NCBI RefSeq assembly: GCF_042477335.2
Contig: NC_091262.1
Span: 67,814,001 to 67,878,000, forward strand
Direction of reading: 5' to 3'
Source of the DNA: Ovis canadensis
Lineage: Eukaryota > Chordata > Mammalia > Artiodactyla > Bovidae
Length of the DNA: 64,000 nucleotides
The notes under the pieces were generated by a model that made no database searches, was not told the origin of the DNA, and worked only from the letters and a program-made list of their open reading frames with translations. The first letter of the stretch is position 1; each line of letters begins with the position of its first letter. The position numbers and the translations under genes were made by a program. Below are positions 33,191-44,702 of this stretch, piece after piece.

Positions 33191-36100
33191 CTGGGCGGGG
33201 GTGGGGAGGGAGGAAACAGAGACTAGCAACAGCTGCAGCCAGAGTGGTGGGTTTGAACATCACAGAAACTGCAAGACTGACAATACAGCAGAGCGGAGCA
33301 ATTGAAAATAATTCTCTGTCATCAGCTCATTGTCGGGTCCTCAGATTAGCACTCTAAATAGAATACTTTTTAAAGATTACACATATTTTGTGTGGCTTTC
33401 ATTCATTTTTCTACGATTTGTATAAAATAAAGCAAAATTAAAGTCTACACCAGGAGCAAGTACAACGTCTACCATCTTGTTCTTGCAAGATGCCAGTCTC
33501 AAGAGAGTATGACTCAATAATTAAGCAATTCAACTGGAATGCAACATATCACATGGGGAAGATCTTGGCAGTGACTTGGCTTCAGGGTCTACTGGCTTCC
33601 CCACTTGCTGTCACTGAAAGGTTTGGGGGATTAATAAAAAAAAAAGTCTTCTTATATTTAAAAATGATACGCTAACTTACACTACAATAAAATAAAATGG
33701 AACCTTGATAATACAAAATTAAGTAAGAAAGTGCTAGATTTATGATTATTCCATCTTGAAAAAATGTATACTATAGGTAGTTTTGTTTAGATTATGTTGC
33801 TTTATTATATGAAGTCAATTAAAATTCATACCAGTTAAACATTTAAAATTTTTGATTTCTAGTTGTATTAAGCATTGCTTCCTTAAAACAGCTGAAGCAG
33901 TAATAATTAACTCCTGATTAATTAAGCAAGTCTTAGGAGTTATGCATATGATTTTTTACCAAGTAAGACCAATGGAATTTAATAGGAATACAATGTCATG
34001 CCTTTGTCTCCCACCACCATTTACTGGATTCATTGGGCTACTTTATTCTCTGCCCTTGGCTGAAAACAGCCAACTCAATGATTTCCCTAGCACTTGTTGA
34101 CTGCATGGTCCTGAACTGGCTTCATCCTCTCTTGATACAACAAATGTTTACATCTGACTTTCTCTAATGGAGCCAATCTGTGGATTCTTTGGAGATGTCC
34201 AGCACTAGAGTGGACACTTAGAGGTGGTTTCTTGTTCCAGGTGAATCTAACTTCTTCCAGGGTTTCTACCCTTCTCAGTCTCTAACTTAGCAGTCACTTC
34301 TAACTTCCCTCTGGGCTGCCCTAGAGGTAGTATTAGGAACACTCCATTCTAGCTCCCTTTAGCTTGTGGCCCACTCCAGTCCAGGAAAACACTGCCTCAG
34401 CCTTTACATCCACAACTGAACCTAGTGGACCTAATGTCCTCTTTGTTTCATTTGCTGACAGATATCCAATCAAGCTTTCCTGATAATCTCCTTGAATCCC
34501 TTCTCTCATAACATAAAAAGAAGAGGGGCATGCCCCACGGGAAGAGAAACATTCTGAAGGTTTGTAAATTTCATTTTAAACTTCCTACAGTGTCCTCTGT
34601 TTCATGACCCACTTGGATATCTTGCAGATATATCTATGCCACCATTAAAATCTCCAGTTTAACATCATTTTTTACATTCAAAAGTCAGTGGGAAATAAGC
34701 CCCATGTCTTATCTAAAAGCTTCAGGTACTTGCAATAGTTAGAACACCTCAATTCTAGTCAACAAAGCAGGGAAGGAAATGGGCAAAGTTCAGGCATAAA
34801 GCCTGGCTCCTGGGAACAGTTCCATAATGGTCTTCAGGAGATCCCCAAAGTCCTGGCAGCCCCATCATGCAGGAGAACTTATGCCACATGAAAGAAACCT
34901 GCTTCAGAGGCTCGTGTGAGAAATTGGGAGCATAAGTAGCTGGTATTCTAACTAGAATGTTACCTTTTCTCTAATTCTTTGTCTAGTATTCCCTGTTAAA
35001 GGCCTCATTTCTTCTTTTTCAAAAATTGCACTGAATACTGAATTTGGTTGGCCATGAAGGGCTGATGAAGAAAGAGTGGCTCAGCAGTCACTTAAACAAC
35101 TTTTTAGCCTCATTAAACTGGATATTTAAGGAGAAGCACTTTTTCCGTTGAAGTATTCAGGTAATTATTTTAATTCTCTGTTTCCCTCTACCAGTATGGA
35201 ACTATCCCAAGCCAACTACCAGGAAAGAAATCTGTAATAGAAATACATCCAGTCTTAATAAGATGTGGATAATTAGCTTACAGGATGGAGCCAACATGCT
35301 TCCCAAATTAACTAATTTTTGCATTCAGCCACAACTCATAAAGCTTCTTTATAATTAGCATTTTCTTGTTTTTAAAATGCCAACAATATACTCAAAGCTG
35401 TACAGTTTATAAACCAAGAGGCTGAACTAATGTTTTATGTTCTTTCTTTGGTAGAAAAGACTACCTTGGGAACTCATAAGGATATTAAATCTTTCTTCCA
35501 AAGTAATAAGTTTATAGTATTACACAAGATGGGTAAAATATCACAACCATACATATCACAATTCACCAAAGTCCATGTATGCCTGAAAAGGCCTTCACTT
35601 TCATCTACTATAGTTACAAAAACCAATAGAATCACTTTGCATAAATATTCAGTCCTCAATACTTTTTCTTTAGCTAATTATCATTTTAAAAGAATTAGAG
35701 GAAAATCTAATCCTTCAATCTAGTGTAAGAGAAGATTAGAGGGCTTATCAAAAATGACCCTTTAATTTATTAGCAAACTGATGGAGAAATTGGTTGGCCA
35801 TGCCTTCATCACATGAACAGACCGTGCAGTTTGAAAATGCAATTAATCTCAGCCACTATAAAGGTTTAGATGAAAAAAAATCAAGTTTCAGGCAGATTTA
35901 AACATTCCCTTTTCTCAAAAAGAAATAATTAGTGTTCTGTTATACTCAGAATTCAATAAGCAATCAAACTGCTTGGAAATCACATTTGAAGCATTTACAG
36001 AAGGATAATTTCATTGAGGTAGCAGTAACCAATTCTAGTTTTTGAGAATACTATCAAAAGTAAAATAAATATGTAAAACTTTTATAAAAGATTTTTTCCC

Positions 36101-36254
36101 AAATAACCTTTTGCATAATCACAAAAGTAATGAAAGCAGAGCTCAATTTTCAGGGAGAAAAATTTTATAGGGAAAGAGGCAGGGTGATGAAAGATGTGCA
36201 AGATAGGGAAAAAAAGGACAGGAAGAAGAATAATTAAATTTTTATTGACATTCT
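33191..36254. other. Longest repeat-poor stretch, no gene seen
   Basis: About 3 kb in which I can name no repeat. The largest frame is 97 codons (35,430-35,723, plus). It shows no signal peptide, domain or flanking splice sites. Nothing supports a gene, but repeat-poor DNA is where a conserved regulatory element could hide. Confidence 0.35.
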
Positions 36255-37307
36255 CGTGGAAAATTCTGAAAGAGATGGGAATACCAGACCACCTGACCTG
36301 CCTCTTGAGAAATCTGTATGCAGGTCAGGAAGCAACAGTTAGAACTGGACATGGAACAACAGACTGGTTCCAGATAGGAAGAGGAGTATGTCAAGGCTGT
36401 ATACTGTAACCCTGCTTATTTAACTTATATGCAGAGTACATCATGAGAAACGCTGGACTGGAAGAAACACAAGCTGGAATCAAGATTGCCGGGAGAAATA
36501 TCAATGACCTCAGATATGCAAATGACACCACCCTTATGGCAGAAAGTGAAGAGGAACTAAAAAGCCTCTTGATGAAAGTGAAAGAGGAGAGTGAAAAAGT
36601 TGGCTTAAATCTCAATATTCAGAAAACGAAGATCATGGCATCCGGTCCCATCATTTCATGGGAAATAGATGGGGAAACAGCGGAAACAGTGTCAGACTTT
36701 ATTTTTGGGGGGGCCTCCAGAATCACTGCAGATGGTGACTGCAGCCATGAAATTAAAAGACGCTTACTGCTTGGAAGAAAAGTTATGACCAACCTAGACA
36801 GCATATTCAAAAGCAGAAACATTACTTTGCTGACTAAGGTCCATCTAGTCAAGGCTATGGTTTTTCCTGTGGTCATGTATGGATGTAAGAGTTGGACTGT
36901 GAAGAAGGCTGAGCCCTGAAGAATTGATGGTTTTGAACTGTGGTGTTGGAGAAGACTCTTGAGAGTCCCTTGGACTGCAAGGAGATCCAACCAGTCCATT
37001 CTGAAGGAGATCAGCCCTGGGATTTCTTTGGAAGGAATGATGATAAGCTGAAACTACTTTGGCCACCTCATGCGAAGAGTTGACTCATTGGAAAAGACTC
37101 TGATGCTGGGACGGATTGAGGGGAGGAGGAGAAGGGGATGACAGAGGATGAGAGGGCTGGATGGCATCACCAACTCGATGGACGTGAGTCTGAGTGAACT
37201 CCAGGAGTTGGTGATGGACATGGAGGCCTGGCATGCTGCAATTCATGGGGTCGCAAAAGTCGGACACAACTGAGCAAATGAACTGAACTAACCTGAACTG
37301 AACTGAG
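36255..37307 (+). mobile_element. BovB LINE, truncated
   Basis: Plus-strand BovB from between RT motifs A and B. The 158-residue piece at 36,443-36,919 carries a YANDTTLM in place of YADDTTLM, that is, a catalytic aspartate changed to asparagine. It also carries VVMYGCKSWTVKKAE. Motif B is followed by an early stop near 36,410. The tail ends near 37,307. Dead copy. Confidence 0.95.
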
Positions 37308-37345
37308 TGCTGTCACTGAAAGAAGCTAAGCATTCAGCATTGTCA

Positions 37346-37368
37346 TGTTTTGTTTTGTTTTGTTTTCA
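37346..37368. repeat. TTTTG microsatellite
   Basis: Four to five tandem TTTTG units, ending in 'ttttcacag'. It makes a false splice-acceptor look on the plus strand. Confidence 0.8.
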
Positions 37369-37406
37369 CAGCGTAAGGAGAATGTAGAAAACAGTAACAT
37401 ACTCAC

Positions 37407-37509
37407 CTTAACCTGTTGTTTGCCTTCTGAAAGCAGTCCTCAGAATATCTTCCAGCTTCATTTTTCTAGCTTCAACACTTAACACTGGTATTCCAAAAAG
37501 GATGTATAC
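37407..37509 (-). other. Candidate 103-bp spliced exon (minus strand)
   Basis: On the minus strand a pyrimidine-rich acceptor (tttttctgattttag) precedes 103 bp of non-repeat sequence, which ends in a strong donor, AAG/GTGAGT. Frame 1 reads VYILFGIPVLSVEARKMKLE and on to RRQTTG, then a TAA two bases before the donor; the other frames stop early. The stop near the exon end fits either a last coding exon with a 3' UTR intron or a noncoding (lncRNA or 5' UTR) exon. I do not recognise the peptide and there is no partner exon I can name. Chance is possible. Confidence 0.35.
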
Positions 37510-37749
37510 CTAAAATCAGAAAAATGTATTACTTTTAAGTTTGTATTTCTCTACAGCAATGTATCTCAAGTATTAAAGTATATAAAACTCATCATGTAAA
37601 TTTGTTAAAAATTATAGGATTTAGCACAAAGATCATCACCACAATCATTACCAAAGATTCTTAATCAATACGTCTACATTTTAATAAATATGTAATTTTT
37701 TCCAAGTTGGAAAAACACTGATCAAATAATTTGAGGTTTTCATTCACAT
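37510..37749. other. Unnamed AT-rich sequence
   Basis: No feature seen beyond the candidate exon's acceptor side. Confidence 0.3.
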
Positions 37750-38156
37750 CTATAAAGAAAGCTGAGTGCCAAAGAATTGATGCTTTTGAACTGCGGTGTT
37801 GGAGAAGACTCTTGAGAGTCCCTTAGATAGCAAGATCAAACCAGTCCATCCTAAAGGATATCAGTCCTGGATATTCATTGGAGGGACTGATGCTGAAGCT
37901 GAAACTCCAATACTTTGGCCACCTGCTGCAAAGAACTGACTCATTGGAAAAGACCCTGATGTTGGGAATGACTGAAGGCAGGAGGAAGAGGGGATGAGGA
38001 TAAGATAGTTGGATGGCATCACTGACTCGATAGATATGAGTTTGAGTAAACTCTGGGAGTGGGTGATGGACAGGGAGGCCTGTCATGCTGCAGTCCAGGG
38101 GGTTGCAAAGAGGTGGATATGACTGAGTGACTGAACTGAACTGAACTGAACTGAAC
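37750..38156 (+). mobile_element. BovB LINE 3' end, 5'-truncated
   Basis: Starts at the [12 protein letters not shown] junction and runs to five or more tail pentamers near 38,130-38,156. A 6-bp repeat tcacat (37,744-37,749 and 38,157-38,162) may be its target-site duplication. Indels disrupt the frame. Confidence 0.93.
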
Positions 38157-38230
38157 TCACATTCTCAAGAAGCTATTGTTATGAAGAAACATAACATCTT
38201 GAAGGAATTGATATAAGAATTAAACTCAAA

Positions 38231-38368
38231 GGGAGAAGAAAATGGCAAACCACTCCAGTATTCTTGCCTGGAGAATTCCATGGACAGAGGGTCCTGGTGG
38301 GCTACTGTCCATGGGGTCACAAAGAGTCAGACACAACTGGGCAAATTTCACTTTCACTTTCAAAACAC
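38231..38368 (+). mobile_element. Bov-A SINE monomer
   Basis: Plus-strand Bov-A body ('ccactccagtattcttgcct' near 38,250) ending in a ttcactttcactttc motif like the linker of Bov-A2 dimers. The tRNA head and second unit are missing. Confidence 0.85.
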
Positions 38369-38508
38369 ATAAAGTTGAAGAACAAGAAGGAGAAAGATAG
38401 ATATATTCACAGACAGACTGGAATCCAATGGGAAGAAATGCAAAGGCAGATGGGAAGTGAGAAAGGAAACTGAAAAGAAGAGAAAATGGAAAATTTTTAA
38501 TACATAAA

Positions 38509-38555
38509 AGTCAGACATGACTGAGCGATTGAACTGAATTGAACTGAACTGAATG
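38509..38555 (+). mobile_element. Extremely truncated BovB or SINE tail
   Basis: Only ~47 bp: 'gtcagacatgactgagcgat' (38,509-38,528) then tail pentamers. The shortest BovB-type end in the window; it could equally be a SINE end. Confidence 0.75.
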
Positions 38556-39357
38556 TTAAGTCCAAAAAATGAAAAACAATAATTTAACTTTCACATGAAA
38601 TTGTTTAGTAACATATAGACACTGCCTTTGGCTACTATACAACAATACACAGTCCTTTACGATCTATTTTTTATTCTCTTTATCTCTCTCTCATAATCAG
38701 TTCACCTGTCTTTCCTCAGCTTTCTTTTCCTTTTTGGATTTTGTTCACCCTTTCTAGTCATTTTCTCCTGGTCACATTATAAATTTCCTATTTTATTATA
38801 TCTTGCTCCTGTGTCCACCATAAGTACAGGTAGTCACTTTATAGTGTGATTAAAAGGACTTCTGTCCATATGGCTTCCCTTCTCCCTCTAGCAGAAATTT
38901 TAGAGCTTCTTTCTTTTAGGTTAAGTATTGCCTTATCCCTATCAAGTTTCCTTTTAAAAATCTATATGCTTCTAGAAGGGATATATACTACCAGATGATC
39001 AAGTCACTATCAGCTAGAAAGCCTTTTTCCCTGACAGTCAGGAACTAGGAGGCTTGAAAGAATTTGAGCTTCCAACAGACATAAAGGGAAGACATCTTGG
39101 CCTAATTTAAAATTTGGAGACGTGTCACACTAGGTATAAAATACATACTGAGTAATAGATTTTCCATGTTCCATCAATTGTTTTGGACACACTTTTGATT
39201 GGTTGGAACAACAAACTTTAACAAGACATTTTCCCAGATTTTTTTCCCTAGACTCGTGGACTCAGAAAAGCTGAAGAAAGAAGTTGAGGAGAACAACAAT
39301 CCACGAATTAATGAAATTAAACAATGAACTGAAAAATATCTTAGAAAATAGTTTAAA

Positions 39358-39360
<3 letters not shown>
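38556..39360. other. No gene seen
   Basis: Unique-looking sequence between BovB remnants and a CA repeat. Confidence 0.35.

Positions 39361-39393
<33 letters not shown>
39361..39393. repeat. (CA)n microsatellite
   Basis: Uninterrupted CA dinucleotides, about 16.5 units. Pure repeats of this length are commonly polymorphic. Confidence 0.95.
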
Positions 39394-39396
<3 letters not shown>

Positions 39397-39689
39397 GGCT
39401 AAGGACCCTCAGAATTATATACCCCTATCTCCCTTCTTTATCACTTAAAGAATGTTCCAAAACCTACCTTAATAAAAGTCCAATGCAGGGTCATATTAGG
39501 CGATAATCATTGTTGGGAAATCTTTTCAAGTATCAACTAAAAATTCTTCATGTCATGACTTAATTGCTTTTCTGTTCATTTTCTGCACAGTGAAAATGAA
39601 TAGCTAATCACGATCTGTCATTTAACACTTTTCTTTAGTCTGTACTTAGGTACAGAGTCTATCCTTGTGTTTGTTTCCTATTGAAAGGC

Positions 39690-40490
39690 TGTTGCTGAAC
39701 CATGAAAGACACTGGGATTCTTGGCCTCCAGAGGAGAAGAATTCAATCCGGGCCAGAGACAAGGCTTGACCACTCAGAGCTTTTGTGTAATAAAGTTTAT
39801 TAAAGTATAAAAGTCTAGTCAAGGCTATGGTTTTTCCAGTGGTCATGTATGGATGTGAGAGTTGGATTGTGAAGAAAGCTGAGCGCTGAAGAACTGATGC
39901 TGTTGAACTGTGGTGTTGGAGAGGACTCTTGAGAGTCCCTTGGACTGCAAGAAGATCCAACCAGTCCATTCTAAAGGAGATCGGTCCTGGGTGTTCTTTG
40001 GAAGGAATGATGCTAAAACTGAAACTCCAGTACTTTGGCCACCTCATGCGAAGAGTTGACTCATAGGAAAAGACCCTGATGCTGGCAGGCATTGGGGGCA
40101 GGAGGAGAAGGGGACAACAGAGGATGAGATGGCTGGTTGCCATCACCGACTTGATGGCTGTGAGTTTGAGTGAACTCCGGGGGTTGGTGATGGACAGGAA
40201 GGCCTGACATGTTGCGATTCATGGGGTCTCAAAGAGTCGGACATGACTGAGTGACTGAACTGAACTGAACTGAAGGAATGTAGACAAAAAAAATTTGTCC
40301 TTTCCTCCTCCTTGAGAATTCCAGACGCCTATCTCCACTTTGAAAGTCCTAGACCCCTTTCTCCTCCTTGGGGACCCTGGACTTCTTTTCAATCTGCCTA
40401 GGAATTGACTCATTATTTGGTGATTTATGCAATGATTCAGCAAAAGTCCTCCTAAGAATTTTCATTACTTCTCCTACCTTACAACCAGTC
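39690..40490 (+). mobile_element. Bovine endogenous retrovirus LTR, split by BovB
   Basis: A ruminant ERV LTR. It begins tgttgctgaaccatgaaag at 39,690 and carries an AATAAA signal near 39,790 ('gtgtaataaagtttattaaa'). After the BovB insertion, pyrimidine-rich LTR text resumes at 40,276 ('cctttcctcctccttgagaa' near 40,300). The right end near 40,490 is uncertain. No viral gene is present. The LTR name (BTLTR1-like) is from memory. The middle part of a normal LTR seems shortened. Confidence 0.65.
39813..40275 (+). mobile_element. BovB LINE 3' end inserted in an ERV LTR
   Basis: Begins at VKAMVFPVVMYGC-type sequence and ends in tail pentamers at 40,256-40,275. LTR sequence lies on both sides. 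In-frame stops interrupt the short coding piece. Confidence 0.93.
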
Positions 40491-41489
40491 ACAACCAGAA
40501 TCATTATTAAAGCTCATCTTCATGTACTGCTTATATTTTCAGGAAAACTTCAGCATTTAAAAAATATTTTTAATACTTGGCACTTGAGAAACAACATTTT
40601 TCAATATAACTATAGAAACAGAAAATGATTAAAGTTTAAATTCATTAGACATTCAATAAATGCTTATTGAATTCAGCTGAAGTGTCATGAATTTTTCTAT
40701 TTTTAATCTTCACTATGATTTATTTTCACTTATTATGAGAAAACATTTCCATATTCCAATAGTTAGATGTAATTTTTTCCTCTCTTGGATAATTTTTTAT
40801 TCCCTGTTATGTGTAATGTTTCAAACTAAAGTGTTCTTATTGCAAGTCGCTTGTCTCCATGTATCTTTTTTCTTGCAATGAATAAACATATTAAATTTCT
40901 TCTCCTCTTAATAGAAACTCTTACCTCCTAAGTGACTTACAGGAACATTGTGAAGATTGATAAGGCCATGAATAAAACACTTGAAATTCCTTGCTTTTGG
41001 TTTTAAAAGATGACTGTATAATGAAAGGTAGTAGGGTTGCATTTGTTTTTCTCTTTTTCTAAACATCCTACGATAATCCCTTGAAGAATTATTTTCTCTC
41101 TTTTGTCCTTGTAATAAAATTAGGAGTAAGCATGAGCTTGATAGAACACACATGCCTTTTAATAAGAGTCTGTTCATTTCTATTCAGTACAAAAGATAGG
41201 CTCACCATTGTCCATTCAGATACCAACTAAATGGGGCATGACCAGACCAACTGATTTCAAATTCAGATAGAGCAGTTTAATGGTATATCTCAGCAGTTGG
41301 CTTTTTCATAACTAGCCCATCAACCAACGGAACAGAGTAAATGCTCTCTTTTTAAAATCAGAATTATGAAACTTTCTTGCTAGGAAATCAGAGATTTTCA
41401 GGTTAAGTTTTTGTATTCTTCTCTGTGTTGCCTCCCCACTTACACAATTTCCAATGGGTATTTCTCTGTCATTTGCATGTGTGATATAA
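40491..41489. other. No gene seen; short L2 end
   Basis: About 40,640-40,690 ('attcaataaatgcttattga') resembles an L2 3' end. Otherwise unnamed, with no gene signals. Confidence 0.35.
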
Positions 41490-41640
41490 CAAGACTAAAC
41501 TTGACATCAGTAACCTGGGTCCAAATCTTTCCACACCACTTACCAACTGAGTAATCTTGAGCAAGTGTCCCTAAATCTAAATTCCCTTGTATGAAGTAGA
41601 ATAGGTTTTTGAGAGAATGGAATTAGAAAATGTATGTAAA
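41490..41640 (+). repeat. MIR SINE (ancient)
   Basis: Order 'cctgggtccaaatctttcca ... accaactgagtaatcttgag ... gaatggaattag' follows plus-strand MIR. Confidence 0.5.
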
Positions 41641-41894
41641 GACACTGTATACATTTTATATTGCTTTATATGTTTAAGATATTGTGATACTAGCCTATCT
41701 AGATTTATTGACACTTTACAATTTTATTTTTCAATTACCTCATAATTCTCATATAACAAACAAGTGCAGGAAGAAAGTCATTGTCAAACTGAATATTTTG
41801 TTTGGTAAATATTCTCATTTACCCAGCCTTGATCTGCAAGTAGATCTAAAGACACTGTGATTTTACAATGGGTTTATAATACCTCTTAATATCT

Positions 41895-42577
41895 CACATA
41901 TTCCTTCCAATGCATTAAACAACTGCCCTGTGTCTGTTGACCCCTCCACTGGCCAGCCCTGGTCCTTCCACCTAGAGTGTCTTTCCAGGCCTATTGAAAT
42001 CCTACTAATTTTTCAAAGACTAGAATAAAAGTCACCTCCCCTATTAAATGATCCTCAATTCCTCAATTAAATTTTTCAAATTTCTTTTGGTTCTTCTAGC
42101 ATACCTCTCTTTGTATTACTTGTACTCCAGTCTCCTCTTAAAAGACTGTGACCAAAGTGAATTGAAGAAAGAAATTATCTTGTATTCATTGCTGCGTCTT
42201 AGTGCCAAATAGAGGAACTTGAATGTGAAATTTATTGAACAATTCTCTGTTACTCTTATCATCTGTGTCACACAAATTAGTCTTTAATTTGTTTTCACTG
42301 CAGCTGCTACACAGAAACATGTAAGCATATAATTTTCCACTGCCTGTAAATCCAATTTAAATGCTTCAGTCTTTTACTCAAGACTTTGCATTATTAGCCA
42401 TTGCTCCCTCCCATCTTTCTTAGCTCCTGATATGTAACTCATCCCAGTGTTCCTCCTTCTTGACATCCCGGAGTTTTTATATTCCAGTCTTTACTTTCTC
42501 ATATCTTGCATCCCATGTAGTATCCTTCTTTACCAATGGTTTCAGGATCTAATGTAAAAGTTTCCTCCTCCAAGAAG
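41895..42577 (+). repeat. L2 LINE 3' part, split by an L1
   Basis: Worn L2-type sequence, pyrimidine-rich and protein-like but frame-broken: 'gtcacctcccctattaaatg' near 42,030. It continues at 43,306 after the L1 with an 'agccttatctgattaat' motif. Two L2 pieces may be joined here. Confidence 0.5.
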
Positions 42578-43285
42578 TGTGGAGAAAAAGGGAACCCTCC
42601 TACACTGTTGGTGGGGATGTAAACTGGTGCAGCTACTAGGGAGAAGTTGGAGTTTTCTTCAGAACTGGAAACAGAGTTACCATATGATCCAGCAACAACA
42701 CTCCTGGGTGTATATCCCAAGAAAACTCTAATTTGAAAAGATGCATGCACCTTGAAGTTCATTGCAGCACTATTTACAGTAGCCAAGACATGGAAGCAAC
42801 CTAAATGTCCATTGACAGAAGAATGGATAAAGAACACGTGGCACAGATATACAGTGGAATAGTACTCGGCCTTTCAAAGAATGAAATAAACGTCACTCGC
42901 AGCAACATGGATGGACCTAGAGATTATTGTACTAAGTGAAGCAGTTTTAGGGAAAGACAGATATCATATGATATCACTTATATGTGGTATTTAAAAATAA
43001 TGACACAATAAACTTATTTAAAAAACAGAAACAGATTTACAGACAGAAAGCAAACATGATGACCAAAGGGGAAAGGGAGGATGCAGGGATAAATTAGGGA
43101 TTTGGGATTAGCAGATATAAACTATATATAGAGAACTGATTTTAAAAACAAGGTTTTACTATATAGCATAAGGAACTATATTTAATATCCTGTAATAAAC
43201 TATAAAGGAATAGAATCTGAACCACTTTGCTGTATACCAGAAACTAATATAGTAAATCAACTATACATCCATTAAAAAAAAAAAA
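42578..43285 (+). mobile_element. L1 3' region with ~20-bp target-site duplication
   Basis: The C-terminal ORF2 region and 3' UTR of an older artiodactyl L1, ending in a poly(A) of about 14. Twenty-base flanks with one mismatch (42,558-42,577 and 43,286-43,305, both ending ctcctccaagaag) are a very clear target-site duplication. The 112-codon minus-strand frame here is antisense noise. Confidence 0.93.
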
Positions 43286-43305
43286 AAGTTTGCTCCTCCA
43301 AGAAG

Positions 43306-43821
43306 CCTTATCTGATTAATCTTTCCATGTAGTTCCAAGCTCTCAGACACTAGGGCAGTATCCTCACGAAGTGAAGGAGAATGCATGACTCCACACTAGA
43401 AATGAATTAGGATATACTGCCGAAAAGAAAAACTGCCTTAAGGCAATTTATCACTACCTTTCAGGGTTTGTTTCTAAAGCATAAAACTAACAACTGCAGA
43501 GACTTATTTTTTTAACAGTATATATACACAAACATTTTTCATCCTTACATTTGTGTGTGTGTGAATAGTGTGTCTTAAGAGCAGACAGTTTTGCATGATG
43601 CCAAGGGTTACACCATGAAGACAAAATGTACAAGCAACTCTTGTTTACTTATCATAATGTCTTCCTGGAAATTATTTTGTAAACTAGATTGCCATAATGT
43701 GAATCAGAATTGTTCATTGAGAGTCTATCACATCAGTAATGAATCTCAACAAAGAACCCCAAATCAAGTAAGTCATAGACATAACTAATGATACTTTAAA
43801 GATGTATTAAGAAATAGAAAG
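43306..43821. other. L2 remnant then unnamed sequence
   Basis: The first ~55 bp continue the L2. The rest has no named repeat. The frame at 43,591-43,788 is unsupported. Confidence 0.35.
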
Positions 43822-43945
43822 TTCTTGGGAATTTCCTGGCAGTCCAGTGATTAGGACTCAGCACTTTCACTGCTACTGCCCTAGGTTCAATCCTTGGTGA
43901 GGGAACTAAGATTCTGCAAGCTGTGCAGCCAAAATAATTATTTTA
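43822..43945 (+). mobile_element. CHR-type tRNA-derived SINE
   Basis: Cetartiodactyl CHR SINE: an A-box-like head 'ggcagtccagtgattaggac' near 43,838, a B-box-like 'ggttcaatcc' near 43,884, then 'gagggaactaagattctgca'. Distinct from Bov-tA. Confidence 0.8.
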
Positions 43946-44344
43946 ATGAATAAAATTGTAGATTAAAAAAAGAAAAATGAAGTACTTTAATAATTCAAAA
44001 GCTTTAAAATTTTTAATTTTAACAATAAAGCATAATTTATATTCTATAAAATTATAAAAAGAAAGATCTAGATTATATATTAATTACCAAGGATTCTGAA
44101 TGTACATGGGAAATACATTTGAAAATTGAATCAAAAAATCAAATCTACTATGTTGATTATAATAAACAATCATTTTTCAGAAATTTGTGAGGCAACCCCG
44201 CCCCCCACCCTAAGCTAATGGCTACCCTTGGGTCTGGCAATACCATTCCTTCCTGAGAGTGGCCAAAACCCTTTGATCTGCGCTCTGATCTGAGACCTAC
44301 AGTTTGCAGATGCTGAAACTGAAAGGCAAAGCCAAATACTGCTG
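43946..44344. other. AT-rich, no gene seen
   Basis: No named repeat or coding signal. Confidence 0.3.
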
Positions 44345-44488
44345 GTGAAGCGGAAAGAACACAGGCTTTGGAATAAGTCCACAGGGGCGAATGTTCTACT
44401 TTGTAGCAGTGAGAATGTAGATAAGCTGTTTAAAATTTAAACTTCAGTTTCTATAGCTGTAAATTAAGGACAATTATACTTAATATTG

Positions 44489-44699
44489 GGCTTCCCAGGT
44501 GGCGCTAGTGGTAAAGAACCGGCCTGCCAATGCAGGAGACATGAGACGCAGGTTCGATCCCTGGGCTGGGAAGATCCCATGGAGAAGGAAATAGAAACCC
44601 AATCTGGTATTCTTGCTGGAGAATCCCAAGGACAGAGAATCCTGGTGGGCTACAGTCCATGGGGTCAGAAAGAGTTGGAAACAACTGAGCAACTAACAC
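44489..44699 (+). mobile_element. Bov-tA SINE, nearly full length
   Basis: Retains the tRNA-derived head: 'gggcttcccaggtggcgcta' at 44,488 and the B box ggttcgatccctgg at 44,552. The Bov-A body and BovB-like end follow. It is a retroposon, not a tRNA gene. Confidence 0.93.
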
Positions 44700-44702
44700 A
44701 CT

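Noticed and set aside
35430-35723. 97-codon plus-strand frame in repeat-poor DNA
   Set aside because: No domain, signal peptide or splice context; length within chance for AT-rich DNA of this size.
37346-37372. Strong plus-strand splice acceptor look (TTTTG)nTTTTCACAG
   Set aside because: Made by a simple repeat; the following plus-strand sequence has no matching donor that I could support.
44489-44580. tRNA-like A and B boxes
   Set aside because: Part of a Bov-tA SINE head; no cloverleaf with proper acceptor stem expected.
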